Shown here in pieces: positions 11,695-21,484 of a stretch of 64,000 nucleotides of DNA; position 1 is the stretch's first letter, and each line of letters starts with the position of its first letter. A program made the translations under genes and the position numbers. The notes beneath the pieces were generated by a model, which saw nothing but the letters and a program-made list of their open reading frames with translations, was not told the DNA's origin and searched no databases. The DNA comes from CAWHJN01 sp963829705 (GTDB lineage Bacteria; Bacteroidota; Rhodothermia; Rhodothermales; BA12), in NCBI GenBank assembly GCA_963829705.1, contig CAWHJN010000001.1, forward strand, positions 558,001 to 622,000, given 5' to 3'.

Positions 11695-12714
11695 TCAGAA
11701 ACCCACGCTCAGCCCGACGACGTGAATGCCGCCGAGCCGTCCGAACTGGCGGTAGCCGTAGTCGATCTTGAGCATTCCGTCCCGGTACGGCAGCGGCTGG
11801 TGGACGGCCACGCCCCCCGTCAGCCCGCCCTCGCTCTCGTCCAGAAACGCGTTTTCGAAGCCCCCGCGCAGGAAGAAGCGCTCGCGGAAGCCGTACTCCG
11901 CCCCCACGTTGACGCTCTCGAAGTTGGCGCTCGGGTGGAGCGCGTCGAGGGCGAGCGTGAGGCGGTGCATGCGCGAGTCGAGCGGGCGCGTGGCGATGCC
12001 GATCTGAAAGTCGAGCGGGAGGCTCCAGCCGTCCATCGCGTACTCGGCGGGGATGCGGCCGTTGTTGCCCTCCTGCGCCTCGTCGGGATCGACGAACGTG
12101 CGGAGGTCGCGCCCGTCGAGCCGCAGGTCGGTGCCGAAGTTGTACAGCGCCGCGCCGATGGTGAGGCCGCCGAAGAAGTCCGTCCTAAACTGCGTGCCGA
12201 GGTCAACGGCGAAGCCCTGCGCGGACGAGTTCATGATGCGTTGCTGCACGTATTTGAACGTGCCCCCGATCGAGAACCGGTCGGTGACGGCGCGGCCGTA
12301 GGTGAGCGCGAGTGCCATGTCGGCGGCGTCGAACGTGGCGCCGGTGCCCTCCTGACGGTCCTCGGTGCGCACGACCATGTCGGGCATGCTCAGCATCGTC
12401 ACCGCCACGCCCACGCGGTGCCCGCCGACGGCGAACGCGCCGCCGAGGTAATCGAACGTGATGTCGGCCAGCCACTCCGAGTGCGCGGCGAGGACCTCGC
12501 TGCCGCCGAGACGGGCCAGCCCGGCCGGATTCCAGTAGAGTGCCGAGGCGTCGTCGGCGGCAGCCACGAAGGCGCCGCCCATGGCCGTCGCGCGTGGCCC
12601 GACGCCGATGGTCAGGAACGCGCCCGCCGTCGTCCCGGCCTTCGACACGCGGCTCGACTGCGCCTGCACGTCGGCGGCAAGCAGAACGAGGAGGAGTAAG
12701 AGAAACGCTTTCAT
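11695..12714 (-). CDS. PorV/PorQ-family outer-membrane beta-barrel
   Basis: 339 residues with a signal peptide ending at AADVQAQ. ATAMGGAFVAAADDASALYW followed by NPAGLARL is the hallmark N-terminal plug/hatch region of the PorV/PorQ (FadL-like) barrels of type IX secretion. The rest alternates strands and ends in aromatic GLSVGF, a normal barrel end. PorV shuttles T9SS cargo to its attachment site; accessory copies are common in Rhodothermota beside TonB receptors. It lies between the FN3/T9SS protein gene and the sugar-binding protein gene, with 8-9 nt gaps, so it is part of the operon and may serve the locus's own cargo. Confidence 0.85.
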   Translation of the reverse strand: MKAFLLLLLVLLAADVQAQSSRVSKAGTTAGAFLTIGVGPRATAMGGAFVAAADDASALYWNPAGLARLGGSEVLAAHSEWLADITFDYLGGAFAVGGHRVGVAVTMLSMPDMVVRTEDRQEGTGATFDAADMALALTYGRAVTDRFSIGGTFKYVQQRIMNSSAQGFAVDLGTQFRTDFFGGLTIGAALYNFGTDLRLDGRDLRTFVDPDEAQEGNNGRIPAEYAMDGWSLPLDFQIGIATRPLDSRMHRLTLALDALHPSANFESVNVGAEYGFRERFFLRGGFENAFLDESEGGLTGGVAVHQPLPYRDGMLKIDYGYRQFGRLGGIHVVGLSVGF

Positions 12715-12723
12715 CCTGGCCTC

Positions 12724-15700
12724 CTACTTGATGAGGGCGAAACGGCCCACGGTCTCGCCTACGCCCGGCGCGTCGACGTGGTAGATGTAGACGCCGTAGG
12801 CCACGTTCATCCCGTCGCGGGAGACGAGGTCCCACGGCTCCTGCCCGTTGTCTACCGGCGCGTCGTGGTAGAGCGTCTGCACCAGTTCACCCGCTACCGT
12901 GTAGATGCGGATGGTGCACTGCGGCGGCAGGTTCATGAAGTAGATGCGCCGCTCGCCGCGCCCGACGAGGTACGGGTTGGCGGGCTCGAACGTGCTCGTG
13001 GCCACGTACGGGTTGGGGACGACGTAGATGCTGTCCATCGCCGTCCGCGCCTTGTCGGGATCGAAGCCGGCGGCGGTGAACGAGAACGCGACGCGGTCGC
13101 CGGTGGCAAAAGGCCGCTCCGTCTCGAAGCGCAGCACGGCGTCCGGCGAAGGCGGTACGTCGGGCACACCCGGATCGATCACGGGGTCGGGCGGGAAGAA
13201 GCGCACGGCCCACGCGCCGCGCCACGCGCCGCCGGCCAGCACAGGCGCCTGTCCGGGCGCCACACCATCGACGAGCACGATGAGGTCGCCGTGGTCGTAG
13301 CGCCCGTTGCGGAGCGAATCCACGTCTTCGATGATCATGACAGGCTGCTGGCGGCCTTCCGTCAGGTTCTGGACGTAGAACGGCAGCGGCATCGCCTGCT
13401 GCCCGAAGGCGAGCCGCAGGCTCGTGTCCGCGACGGCGCTGCTCATCCGCACCTCGAAGTCAAACGGCAGCGGCACGAAGCGGGTGGCGGGCACGGCGGC
13501 GGTGATCGTCGCCGGGCGCACGACGGGCAAATAGGTGCCGCCCTCGCCTGCCACCCACTGCACGCTCGCCTCGGGCACCGACACGCCGTCCGGGTTCTGG
13601 AGTGTGACGGCAAACCCATCGGTGACGGGCACCTCGAAGGTGCCGGGATGCACCTCGCCGGCTTCGAGCGTCTCGCCCGTCGCGGTGTTGACGAGTTCGA
13701 AGGTCGGCCGCGCATCGCTGCTCCACGCCTCGGGATTCGTGAAGCGCAGCTCGTACGGCGCGCCCGTCTGCAAGCCCGTTGGCGCGACGATGGAGATGTC
13801 CACGTTTCCGGTGCCGCGCGTCTGCGCGTCGAGCGAGGCGAAGCCGGGCGGCACGTAGCCGGCAGCCGGCGCGCTGGGCGTGACGACGGCGGTGTTCTGA
13901 TCCGTCACCACCTCGCCCGCGAGGTTCGAGTTGATGACGGCCGTGGTGATCGACGGCGAGAGGCCATCCACCTGACCGTCAGGCGTCGAGGGGAACGAGC
14001 CGTCCGGGTTGCGGGCGACGAGGCCGCGGTCGTAGGCGACGAGCGCGTAGTAGTACGTCTGCCCGTTGACCACGTCGCGGTCGATGTAGGAGTGGCGCAG
14101 GCCGGTGTCGTTGCCGAGGTTGAACTGCACGCCGTTGACCGTCACCGGGTGGAGGCCGCGCAGGCCGTTCTGGAGGTCGAACTGCGCAAGGGGTTGCTGA
14201 TAGACGGCATTGCCGTAGGCGTCGGTGATGAGCAGCCGCTCCCGGAAGTTGGGCTCCGTCGATCGGTAGAGGAGGTAGCCCTCGAAGTCGAATTCGCGCA
14301 GGAACGGGTCGTACGAGCGCTCGGCGCGGCTGTCCCACGAGAGCGTCACCTGCCCGTCGCCGGCGACGGCCTTGAGCGTCGGCTTGTCGGGCGGGCGGGC
14401 AAAGCGGTAGTTGGCGTTGTAGATCTGCTGGACGGTCTGCTTTTTCCGCGCAATCGACGACTGCTCGACGTTGCGCGGGTCGGTGAAGTCTTTATCAGCA
14501 AAGAGCATCGCCATCGAGAAACGCTCCGTCTGCCCGGCTGCGAGCGGAAACGGGCCGGAGGCGAAGAACATCCCGAGGTTGCGCCCGCCTTCGAGGATGA
14601 TGTCGTTGAGCGGTGGCAGCGCCCGCGAGAAGATGCGGTAGTTCTCCTCGTCGTTGGTGAGTTCGTAGCGGTGCACGTCGAACACGTCGAAGCCGGTGAG
14701 GCCGATCTGATCGGACTCGTCCTTGTCGAGCGCGTCGAAGTTAGGCTCGCCGGGGGTCGGGACGCCGTCGGCCTCCCCGATGTCACGGCCAGGATAGTTC
14801 TCGGCTTCCGGCCCGAGTCCGTCCTCGCCTACGTCGTCGTTGAGCGGCTCGCCCTCGTCCCACTGCTCGTTTTCGTTGAGATCGGAATAGCCGCTCCAGT
14901 TGAGGTTTTCGTCGCCCGTGTACCAGACGCCGCGCTGGAACGCGGGCGTGTCTTCGAGCGGACCGTAGAAGCGCTCGAAATCGGCCAGGTTGTACTGGCC
15001 CTCGACGGCGGCGCGGATAGCCGCCTGTCCCACGATGCGGTCGCCGGGGCCGCTCTCGCGGCGCTCGTCGGTGATGCCGTCCTCGTCGTTGTCCTGCCCA
15101 TCGGTGGCGTTGCCGGGCGATTCGAGAAAGGCGTAGCCCGCCACGCCCGTCGGGCTCCACCGCCCCGGCGTGCCCACGCCGTCGAAGTCCCACGCGAAGG
15201 CGAGGTCGAGCCGGGTGTTGTAGGCCCCTTCGTCGTCGCCGGAATCGTCCGTGCCGCCGATGCCCCAGTCGATGTACTGGGCGAAAAAGATGTCGTCGTA
15301 ATCGACGCCGCACTCGTTGGTGATCTCGTAGATCCAGAAGATCACGTCCTGCGCCAGCGGGTGGCTCCACTGGAAGCCGCGCACGGCCACTTCGAGCCCT
15401 AACCCACCGCGCGCGGTGTCGCCGGGGCATGGGAAGAACTGGCGCGTCGGGCCCGTCCACTCGCGGTCGGGCGCGTCGTCGAAGACGAAGTACGTCTCCA
15501 CGTCGGCGTTCGTCACGCCGCGCCCGAAGTAGCCGTTCCACTGCCCCGCCCAGTCGATGGGCCGGTCGGGCCACTCCTGCGGCCACGTGTTCGGATCGTC
15601 GGAGCGGGCGGGCGACTCCTGCCGCGGGTTCGAATACCCCGGCACCGGCGCCCACCCCCACGGCACCTTCGTCACCGGGTCGCGGTCGACGAACTCGCGG

Positions 15701-16059
15701 TAGTTGGTGGACATCGGGTAGATCGTGTTGCCGAAGCCATCGGTGGTCTTGGCCGACACGATAAAGGCGACGCCATCCACGTACGAATGCCCGGAGCCTT
15801 TGGGCCACTCGCCGGAGGGCTGATCCGGGTGGCGGGCGATCTCGCCGTGGTTGGCGTAGAGCGTGCGGACGCGGTTGCCGTCGAGGATACCCCACTGCGT
15901 GAGTTGCGGGTTGCCCTTCTGCGGGTCCGCCTCGCGCTGCGCGTGGACGGCGGACGGCAGGCCCATCAGAACGAGCAAGCAGATCACCGCGGGGACGCGC
16001 CGCGACCCGATCGGACGCCAGACGGTATCGTGCAACAGGAAACGAGACATAAAAACCAT
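12724..16059 (-). CDS. Large FN3-containing surface protein with T9SS sorting domain
   Basis: 1,111 residues from ATG 16059, which overlaps the TonB-receptor stop (TGATG); ATG 16050 is an alternative. A signal sequence ends near PSAVHAQ. The N-terminal half is Trp/Asp-rich with calcium-site-like acidic runs (NATDGQDNDEDGITDERR, YSDLNENEQWDEGE). A fibronectin-III module starts at PTLKAVAGDGQVTLSWDS. The end is YVVPNPYVA...IRIYTVAGELVQTLYHD, a T9SS-type C-terminal domain. No SusD homologue exists in the locus, and this protein sits exactly where SusD would be, immediately after the TonB receptor. Role as a surface ligand-binding partner is an inference. Confidence 0.78.
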   Translation of the reverse strand: MVFMSRFLLHDTVWRPIGSRRVPAVICLLVLMGLPSAVHAQREADPQKGNPQLTQWGILDGNRVRTLYANHGEIARHPDQPSGEWPKGSGHSYVDGVAFIVSAKTTDGFGNTIYPMSTNYREFVDRDPVTKVPWGWAPVPGYSNPRQESPARSDDPNTWPQEWPDRPIDWAGQWNGYFGRGVTNADVETYFVFDDAPDREWTGPTRQFFPCPGDTARGGLGLEVAVRGFQWSHPLAQDVIFWIYEITNECGVDYDDIFFAQYIDWGIGGTDDSGDDEGAYNTRLDLAFAWDFDGVGTPGRWSPTGVAGYAFLESPGNATDGQDNDEDGITDERRESGPGDRIVGQAAIRAAVEGQYNLADFERFYGPLEDTPAFQRGVWYTGDENLNWSGYSDLNENEQWDEGEPLNDDVGEDGLGPEAENYPGRDIGEADGVPTPGEPNFDALDKDESDQIGLTGFDVFDVHRYELTNDEENYRIFSRALPPLNDIILEGGRNLGMFFASGPFPLAAGQTERFSMAMLFADKDFTDPRNVEQSSIARKKQTVQQIYNANYRFARPPDKPTLKAVAGDGQVTLSWDSRAERSYDPFLREFDFEGYLLYRSTEPNFRERLLITDAYGNAVYQQPLAQFDLQNGLRGLHPVTVNGVQFNLGNDTGLRHSYIDRDVVNGQTYYYALVAYDRGLVARNPDGSFPSTPDGQVDGLSPSITTAVINSNLAGEVVTDQNTAVVTPSAPAAGYVPPGFASLDAQTRGTGNVDISIVAPTGLQTGAPYELRFTNPEAWSSDARPTFELVNTATGETLEAGEVHPGTFEVPVTDGFAVTLQNPDGVSVPEASVQWVAGEGGTYLPVVRPATITAAVPATRFVPLPFDFEVRMSSAVADTSLRLAFGQQAMPLPFYVQNLTEGRQQPVMIIEDVDSLRNGRYDHGDLIVLVDGVAPGQAPVLAGGAWRGAWAVRFFPPDPVIDPGVPDVPPSPDAVLRFETERPFATGDRVAFSFTAAGFDPDKARTAMDSIYVVPNPYVATSTFEPANPYLVGRGERRIYFMNLPPQCTIRIYTVAGELVQTLYHDAPVDNGQEPWDLVSRDGMNVAYGVYIYHVDAPGVGETVGRFALIK

Positions 16060-18723
16060 CACAGGCTGAGGCTCACGCCGAACTGCACGAGGCGCGGGGC
16101 ACTGTAGAAATCGGGGCGCAGCAGGTACTCGTCCTTCGTGTTGAGGCCGAGCGGCTGGCCGCTGTAGTAGCGCAGGTTGGGCGTGGGGCGCCCCGTGTCG
16201 GTGTATACGTTGGTGACGTTGCGCGCGTCGAGCACGTTGTACACGCGCAGAAACAGGCCCGGACGCAGCCGCCCGATCGACACCTGCCGCGTGGCGTAGA
16301 GGTCGAACGTGGCGACGCCGGGCCGCCGCGCCGAGTTTTCGAGCCCCGTGCGCTCGTCGGCGACGGAGGGCGTGTAGGGCAGGCCCGAGCCGAGGCGACC
16401 GATGAGGCTGACGAGCCCGAAGCGGCGGGCGGCTTCGCCCACGGTCAGCGTGGCGTTGAGCTGGTGGCGCCGGTCCCAGTCGAGCGGGACGAGCTGTTTC
16501 TCCGGCTCCGCCCCGCCCTGCTCGGCGATGAGCCGGTCGCGCGGATTGCTCGCGTTGCCGCGCGCGATCTGGAACGTGTAGTCCACGTTGATGCTGAAGC
16601 CGTCCGCCGGGCGCTTTTCGAAGGCGAGGATAACGCCCTTCACCTGCCCGTAGTCGCGGTTGACGTAGCGCCCGTAGCGCGACAGCTGGAAGTCCTCTCC
16701 CACGCCCGCCGCAATCGTCTCGATGCGCGTGCCGAGCAGGTTGCGGATGTCTTTGTAGTAGGCCGTCAGCGTGAGCCCCACCTCGTCGGTGAGCGCCTGC
16801 TGGAGCCCGATCTCGTAGGCGACGGTCTGCTGCGGTTCGAGGTCGGCATAGCCGAAGGGGCGGCCCAGCCCGACCTCCGGGTTGAAGATGTAATCGGGGT
16901 TGGTATAGAGGTAGTCGAAGGGCGGCATCTGGAAAAAGTGGCCGTAGGCGACGTGCAGCACGCCACGCGACGAGAGCGGGTAGCCGAGTCCGATGCGCGG
17001 CGATACCTGCCACTTCGCCCCCGTCTCGCGCCGCTCGCCCGTGCGGGGCCGCGTGAAATCCGACGGCACGGCCGCCTGCGCGTCGAAGTAGTCGAGCCGC
17101 GCGCCGACGTTCACGACCATGTACTCGAGTTCGATCTTGTCCTGCACGTACAGGCTGCCTTCGATGGGCTTTTGCTGGTAGAGTACGTGATCGGGCGTGC
17201 CGGCGGGCGGGACGGCCGGCTGAAACCCGGTGCCCTCGTTGTTCTTGATCTCGAAGGCGTCGAGGTCGAGCGTGTGCTGCTTGAACTCTACGCCCGTCTT
17301 GACGAGGTGCTGGCGCGTGACCTGGCTCGTGAAGTCGGCCCGCGTGACGAGCGTGCGCGTCGTCCGCGAGAAGTGCGTCATGCGCGCGCCGCCGAGGTAG
17401 AATCCGAACGACGGACTCAGTTCGCGCAGCGCCGCGTCACGCGGGTAGCGCGGGTCGAGCGGGTTTTCGTAGACGTACTCATCCACCGCGTTGCGGAAGT
17501 AGGCCAGCTTGAGATCGAGAAAGCTGCTGCTGCCGAAAACCTGGTTGTACGTGGCAAAGCCCGAGTACGAGTCGCCGTAGACCGTGGGGATGCCGTCCGG
17601 GTTGTACCGAAACATCGGGTCGAAATTGCGCCCCTGATCCTGCTGCACGAGGCCCGACACGGAAAACCGATTTTTGCCGAGGCGCGTCGTCAGTTTGAGC
17701 TGGGCGGTCGCCTGCTGCCCGTCGTTCATCGGCGCGTACGTGCTGTCGCCGAGGGCGGGCACCAGCACCGGCCTGACGCGCCCCGGAAGCTGCACCGGGA
17801 TGCGATCCGCTTCCTCGGCGTACACCGGCTGCACGATGCGGCGGCCGTACAGAAATCCGTCGCTCTCCACGTAGCGCCCCGAGGCGAAAAACGTGAGCCG
17901 CGAGCCGAGGCCGGGCACGGGGCCGCTCAGCGAGCCCTGCACTTCGTAGTTGCCCGCCGGCGAGAACGAGCGCCCCCGCTCGAACAGGTCGTTGTTGCCC
18001 GTCGCGTAGTCGCCGCCGTAGGCGTTGAGCGTAGCCTCGTACCGCTCGCCGCCGTCCTTCGTGACGATGTTGACGACGCCGCTCTGCGCCTGCCCATACT
18101 CCGCGTTGAACGTGCCCGAGATGATCTCGACCTCCTGGATGGCGTTGTTTTCCACCTGGAAAGCGTACGACTGGTCGTACACGTCGTTGACGGGAATCCC
18201 ATCGACGAGGTAGGCGACTTCCCCGACGCGGCCGCCCCGGAAGTGCCCTTCGACGACGCCCGCCTGGAGATTGACCACGTCGTTGAAGTTCTGCACCGGC
18301 AGCGCCCGCAGTTCTTCCGCCGACACCGACTGCGACGACGACGTGAGGTCGCGCTGCACGAGGGGCCGCTCTGCCGTGATGATGACTTCTTCGCCCACAA
18401 CGGTTTCCTCCGTCATCTCGATGTCGAGTTCGGTCGTCTTGTCGATCAGGACGCGGACGTTCTCGACCGTCTGCGACGCGTAGCCGATGTAGGTTGCCCG
18501 CACGCTGTACGTGCCGGGCCGCACGCCGATGATGTCGAAGTAGCCGTCGACATCCGACGCCGTCCCGTTCGTCGTGCCGACGACGAGAATGTTGACGCCG
18601 GGGAGCCCCTCGCCCGTCGACGGGTCTGTGATGCGGCCCGGCGATTTTGCCCGTCTGCGCCTGTGCCGTGAGCGCGCCGAACAACATCGCCAGCAGGAGG
18701 CTGCTGCGAAACAACATCGCCAT
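16059..18723 (-). pseudogene. TonB-dependent outer-membrane receptor, one frameshift near the N-terminus
   Basis: About 887 residues after repair. ATG 18723 (or 18717) begins a signal peptide, MLFRSSLLLAMLFGALTAQA. The frame breaks at 18635-18641 (GGCCCGG): dropping one C gives KIAGRITDPSTGEGLPGV, the start of a carboxypeptidase-regulatory-like domain, followed by the main frame. The plug domain includes LPVQNFNDVVNLQAGVVEG, VAYLVDGIPVND and SGTFNAEYGQAQSGVVN. The barrel runs to the terminal LVQFGVSLSL. It should import a large oligosaccharide with TonB energy. Without repair the signal peptide is separated from the barrel, so the gene would be dead if the indel is real. Confidence 0.88.
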
Positions 18724-18739
18724 CTCTCGGAAAGAATGG

Positions 18740-18778
18740 GGTGCCGGTGCTGCGCGGGGTGGCAGCAGCACCGGCACC
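18740..18778 (-). terminator. Strong intercistronic hairpin (terminator or attenuator)
   Basis: Perfect 14-bp inverted repeat, arms 18740-18753 and 18765-18778, 11-nt loop, starting 8 nt after the stop of the 887-residue secreted protein and ending 16 nt before the TonB-receptor start. No clear U-tract follows on the minus strand (CCATTCTTTCC). It could partly terminate, block 3' exonucleases, or set the ratio between the abundant secreted protein and the receptor. Confidence 0.7.
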
Positions 18779-18786
18779 GGTCAGAA

Positions 18787-21450
18787 TCAGCGGACGAGCG
18801 TCATGGCACGCGACTCGGTGCGTTCACCGGCGCGCAGCACGTAGAGGTACGTGCCGGCCGGCAGTCGCTCCGCGTCGAACGGGATGAGCTGCGTGCCTGC
18901 GCTCATCAGCTGCCCGTTGATGAGTGTGGCGACCCGGCGGCCGAGCAGGTCGTACACCTCCAGCGTCACCCGCTCTGCCTGCGGCAGGCTGATGGCGAGC
19001 GTCGTGGTGCGACTGAACGGGTTGGGCATGTTGCCGAGCAGCAGCCGCGCCGTCTCGCCGCCGGCATCCGGCCCTTCGCCCGGCTCGATGGCCGTCGACA
19101 CCAGCGCGTCGCCGCCGAGCGACGTGACGAACACGTCGTCGAAGTGGGCGTCGCCCGTGAAGGCGTGCCAGTAGCGCAGGCGCAGTTCCATGCCCACCAC
19201 CGGCGCTTCCGCCTCGCCACGCACCGGCGGGTTGGCCACGATGGCGTAGTGGCGCCAGTCCGAATCGGCCGTCTGCGGCAGGCGCGGGATCACGCGGTCG
19301 TTGTACTCACCGTTAAACCGCACGTCGAAGCCGCCCACTTCGCCGTAGCCCGCAGCTCCCGCCTCCATGTTGGTATACCAGAGGCCCGTCAGACCGACGT
19401 TGTTGTCGCCCGTGCCGATGGTTTCGGGATTCGCGTTGCCGGCGGTGCGCATGCGGAAGGAGATGAGCACCGGCTCACCTGGGTTCACCTCCACGCGCTC
19501 CGAGATGTGCACCGCCTCGCCGCCCGCCTCGCCGATGCGCGCGATGCGCAGGCCCCAGTCGTCCGAGAAGGCAGCCACAGGTGCCGGGCTGTTGACGAAG
19601 GTCTGACCGTTGGGGTACTGCGCCTCCGCATCGGGCGTGTAGTAGTACCAGCCGCCGCCCGCATCCACGTTGCCGTTGTGGATCGTCCCCGGCCATCCGC
19701 CCGATGCCGTCACCGTCAGATCGTCCAGGTACATTGCTCCCGTGGCTTCGGCCCCTTTGCGGAACGTGATGCGAACCGAGCGCGCCGCCTGCGGCAGCGA
19801 GATCGCCCCGAGCGCCTCCGTCGTCACCTTCGTCCAGTCCATCGTTGCGTCGGTCTGCGGCAGGTCCAGCACGACGGGCCCACCCAGGATGTCCGTGCCG
19901 CCGGGTGCGTCGAAGAACTCGAACACGAGCTGGTACTTCTGCGCGTCAGTGGTCGGGTTGGTGTTCACCCCTTCCGCCCTGACGTAGGCGCTCATCACGA
20001 TTTCGCCGGGCGTGAAGCCGCCATCGCCGTGGACACCGATGTAATCTGTCCAGTTGCGCACGGCCTCGCCCATCGTCCACGAGGCGGCGCCGCTGCCGGT
20101 GAGTTCGAGCGAGTAGCCCTCGGAGCGGGCCACGGCGTCCGACCACATAGCACCGCTGCCGCTGGCCTCCCAGTACGACGGGCCTGCCGAAGGTTCGAAC
20201 CCTCCGCTGGTGGCGAGCAGGTTGGGCAGCGCCATCTGGACGTCCGCCACGTCGCCGATGAACACGTCGTCCCAGTACGTGGCGCCCGTGAAGGCGTGCC
20301 AGTAGCGCAGGCGCAGCTCCATGCCGACGACCGGCTCTTCCGTCTCGCCGCGAACGGGCGGCGTCACGACAAAGGCATACTGCTTCCATCCATTGGCCGC
20401 CTGTTGCGGCAGCATGGGGATGACCATCGGATTGTATTCGCCGTTGAGGCGGATGTCGACGCCGCCCACTTCACCATAGCCGGCGGCCCCGCCGGTCATG
20501 TTGGTGTACCAGAGCGCCGTCAGGCCGATGTTGTTGTCGCCCGTACCGATGGTGCCAGGATCCTCGTTGCCTTCGGTCTTGACCCAGAACGAGATCATCA
20601 CCGGCTCGCCCGGCGTCACGTCCACGCGCTGCGAAACGGCGACCGCCTCGGAGGCATCGGCCCGGAGCTGACGGATGCGCAGGCTGTTGTCACCGGTGTG
20701 CGCGTCAGCGGACGTGACGCCGACCTCGAACGGCTGATTTGCCGGCCAGTCGCCGCCCGTCGGGAAACCGTCCCACCAGTAATACCAGTCCCCGGGCACG
20801 TCCACGTTGGCGTTGAAGACGTCGCCGGGCCACACGCCCTCCGTTCCAGAGGTGATGAAGAGGTCGTCGATGTAGACCGTGCCCGTGGCCGAGGCGCCCT
20901 TGCGGAACGAGATGCGCGCGCTCAGCGCGTCGCTCGGCAGCACGATCGAGCCCAGATCCGCCGTCGAGACGCGCGTCCAGCCACCCGTGGTGGCACTCGT
21001 CTGCGGCAGGTCGAGCACGACGGGACCCGAGAGCAGGCTCGTCCCACCGGCTGCGTTGAAGAACTCGACGACCATCTGGAATTTCTCAGCGTCGCTGGCC
21101 GGGTTGGTGTTGACCCCTTCCGTCCACACGTACGCGCCCACTTCGAGGTCGGCGTTGCCAGCGATGCGGCCCGTCCAGTTGCGCACGGCCTCACCCATGG
21201 TCCATTCGGCGGCGCCGCTGCCGGAGAGCATGAGGCTGCGCGAGGCGGTCCGGCTGCGCGCCTCTGTCCACGTGGCGCCGCTGCCGGTAGGCTCCCAGTA
21301 CGACGGATTCGCCTCCTCGAAGCCACCGTCGGATAGCTTGTTCGTGGGGGCCTGGGCATCCAGGCCGAGATGCTGGGCAGAGGCGGACAGCGGCAGCAGC
21401 ACGCCGGCTGCGAGCGCCAGTGACAGCCCGAGGGGTAGCACGCGTTTCAT
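18787..21450 (-). CDS. Secreted protein with duplicated carbohydrate-binding-like units and T9SS signal
   Basis: 887 residues from ATG 21450 with signal peptide ending LSASAQ. Two copies of a unit of about 350 residues follow in tandem. Each begins GGFE...PSYWE.(S/T)GSGA.W, contains WTMGEAVRNWT, VVLDLPQT and IGTGDNN(I/V)GLT.LWYTNM, and ends ELRLRYWHAFTG. The units look like pairs of beta-sandwich CBM modules. The tail NMPNPFSRTTTLAIS / LEVYDLLGRRVATL is a T9SS sorting domain. It is the first gene after lacI (34-nt gap), so it is probably the most expressed product: a surface-displayed, bivalent glycan binder. No catalytic motif was seen. Confidence 0.78.
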   Translation of the reverse strand: MKRVLPLGLSLALAAGVLLPLSASAQHLGLDAQAPTNKLSDGGFEEANPSYWEPTGSGATWTEARSRTASRSLMLSGSGAAEWTMGEAVRNWTGRIAGNADLEVGAYVWTEGVNTNPASDAEKFQMVVEFFNAAGGTSLLSGPVVLDLPQTSATTGGWTRVSTADLGSIVLPSDALSARISFRKGASATGTVYIDDLFITSGTEGVWPGDVFNANVDVPGDWYYWWDGFPTGGDWPANQPFEVGVTSADAHTGDNSLRIRQLRADASEAVAVSQRVDVTPGEPVMISFWVKTEGNEDPGTIGTGDNNIGLTALWYTNMTGGAAGYGEVGGVDIRLNGEYNPMVIPMLPQQAANGWKQYAFVVTPPVRGETEEPVVGMELRLRYWHAFTGATYWDDVFIGDVADVQMALPNLLATSGGFEPSAGPSYWEASGSGAMWSDAVARSEGYSLELTGSGAASWTMGEAVRNWTDYIGVHGDGGFTPGEIVMSAYVRAEGVNTNPTTDAQKYQLVFEFFDAPGGTDILGGPVVLDLPQTDATMDWTKVTTEALGAISLPQAARSVRITFRKGAEATGAMYLDDLTVTASGGWPGTIHNGNVDAGGGWYYYTPDAEAQYPNGQTFVNSPAPVAAFSDDWGLRIARIGEAGGEAVHISERVEVNPGEPVLISFRMRTAGNANPETIGTGDNNVGLTGLWYTNMEAGAAGYGEVGGFDVRFNGEYNDRVIPRLPQTADSDWRHYAIVANPPVRGEAEAPVVGMELRLRYWHAFTGDAHFDDVFVTSLGGDALVSTAIEPGEGPDAGGETARLLLGNMPNPFSRTTTLAISLPQAERVTLEVYDLLGRRVATLINGQLMSAGTQLIPFDAERLPAGTYLYVLRAGERTESRAMTLVR

Positions 21451-21484
21451 GAGAAGTTGAGGTTGATGGAGAAAAGAGGATGCG

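Noticed and set aside
12778..15402. 874-codon plus-strand frame
   Set aside because: Mirror of the FN3/T9SS gene, no family motifs, repeated VAV/RRR composition typical of antisense shadow frames.
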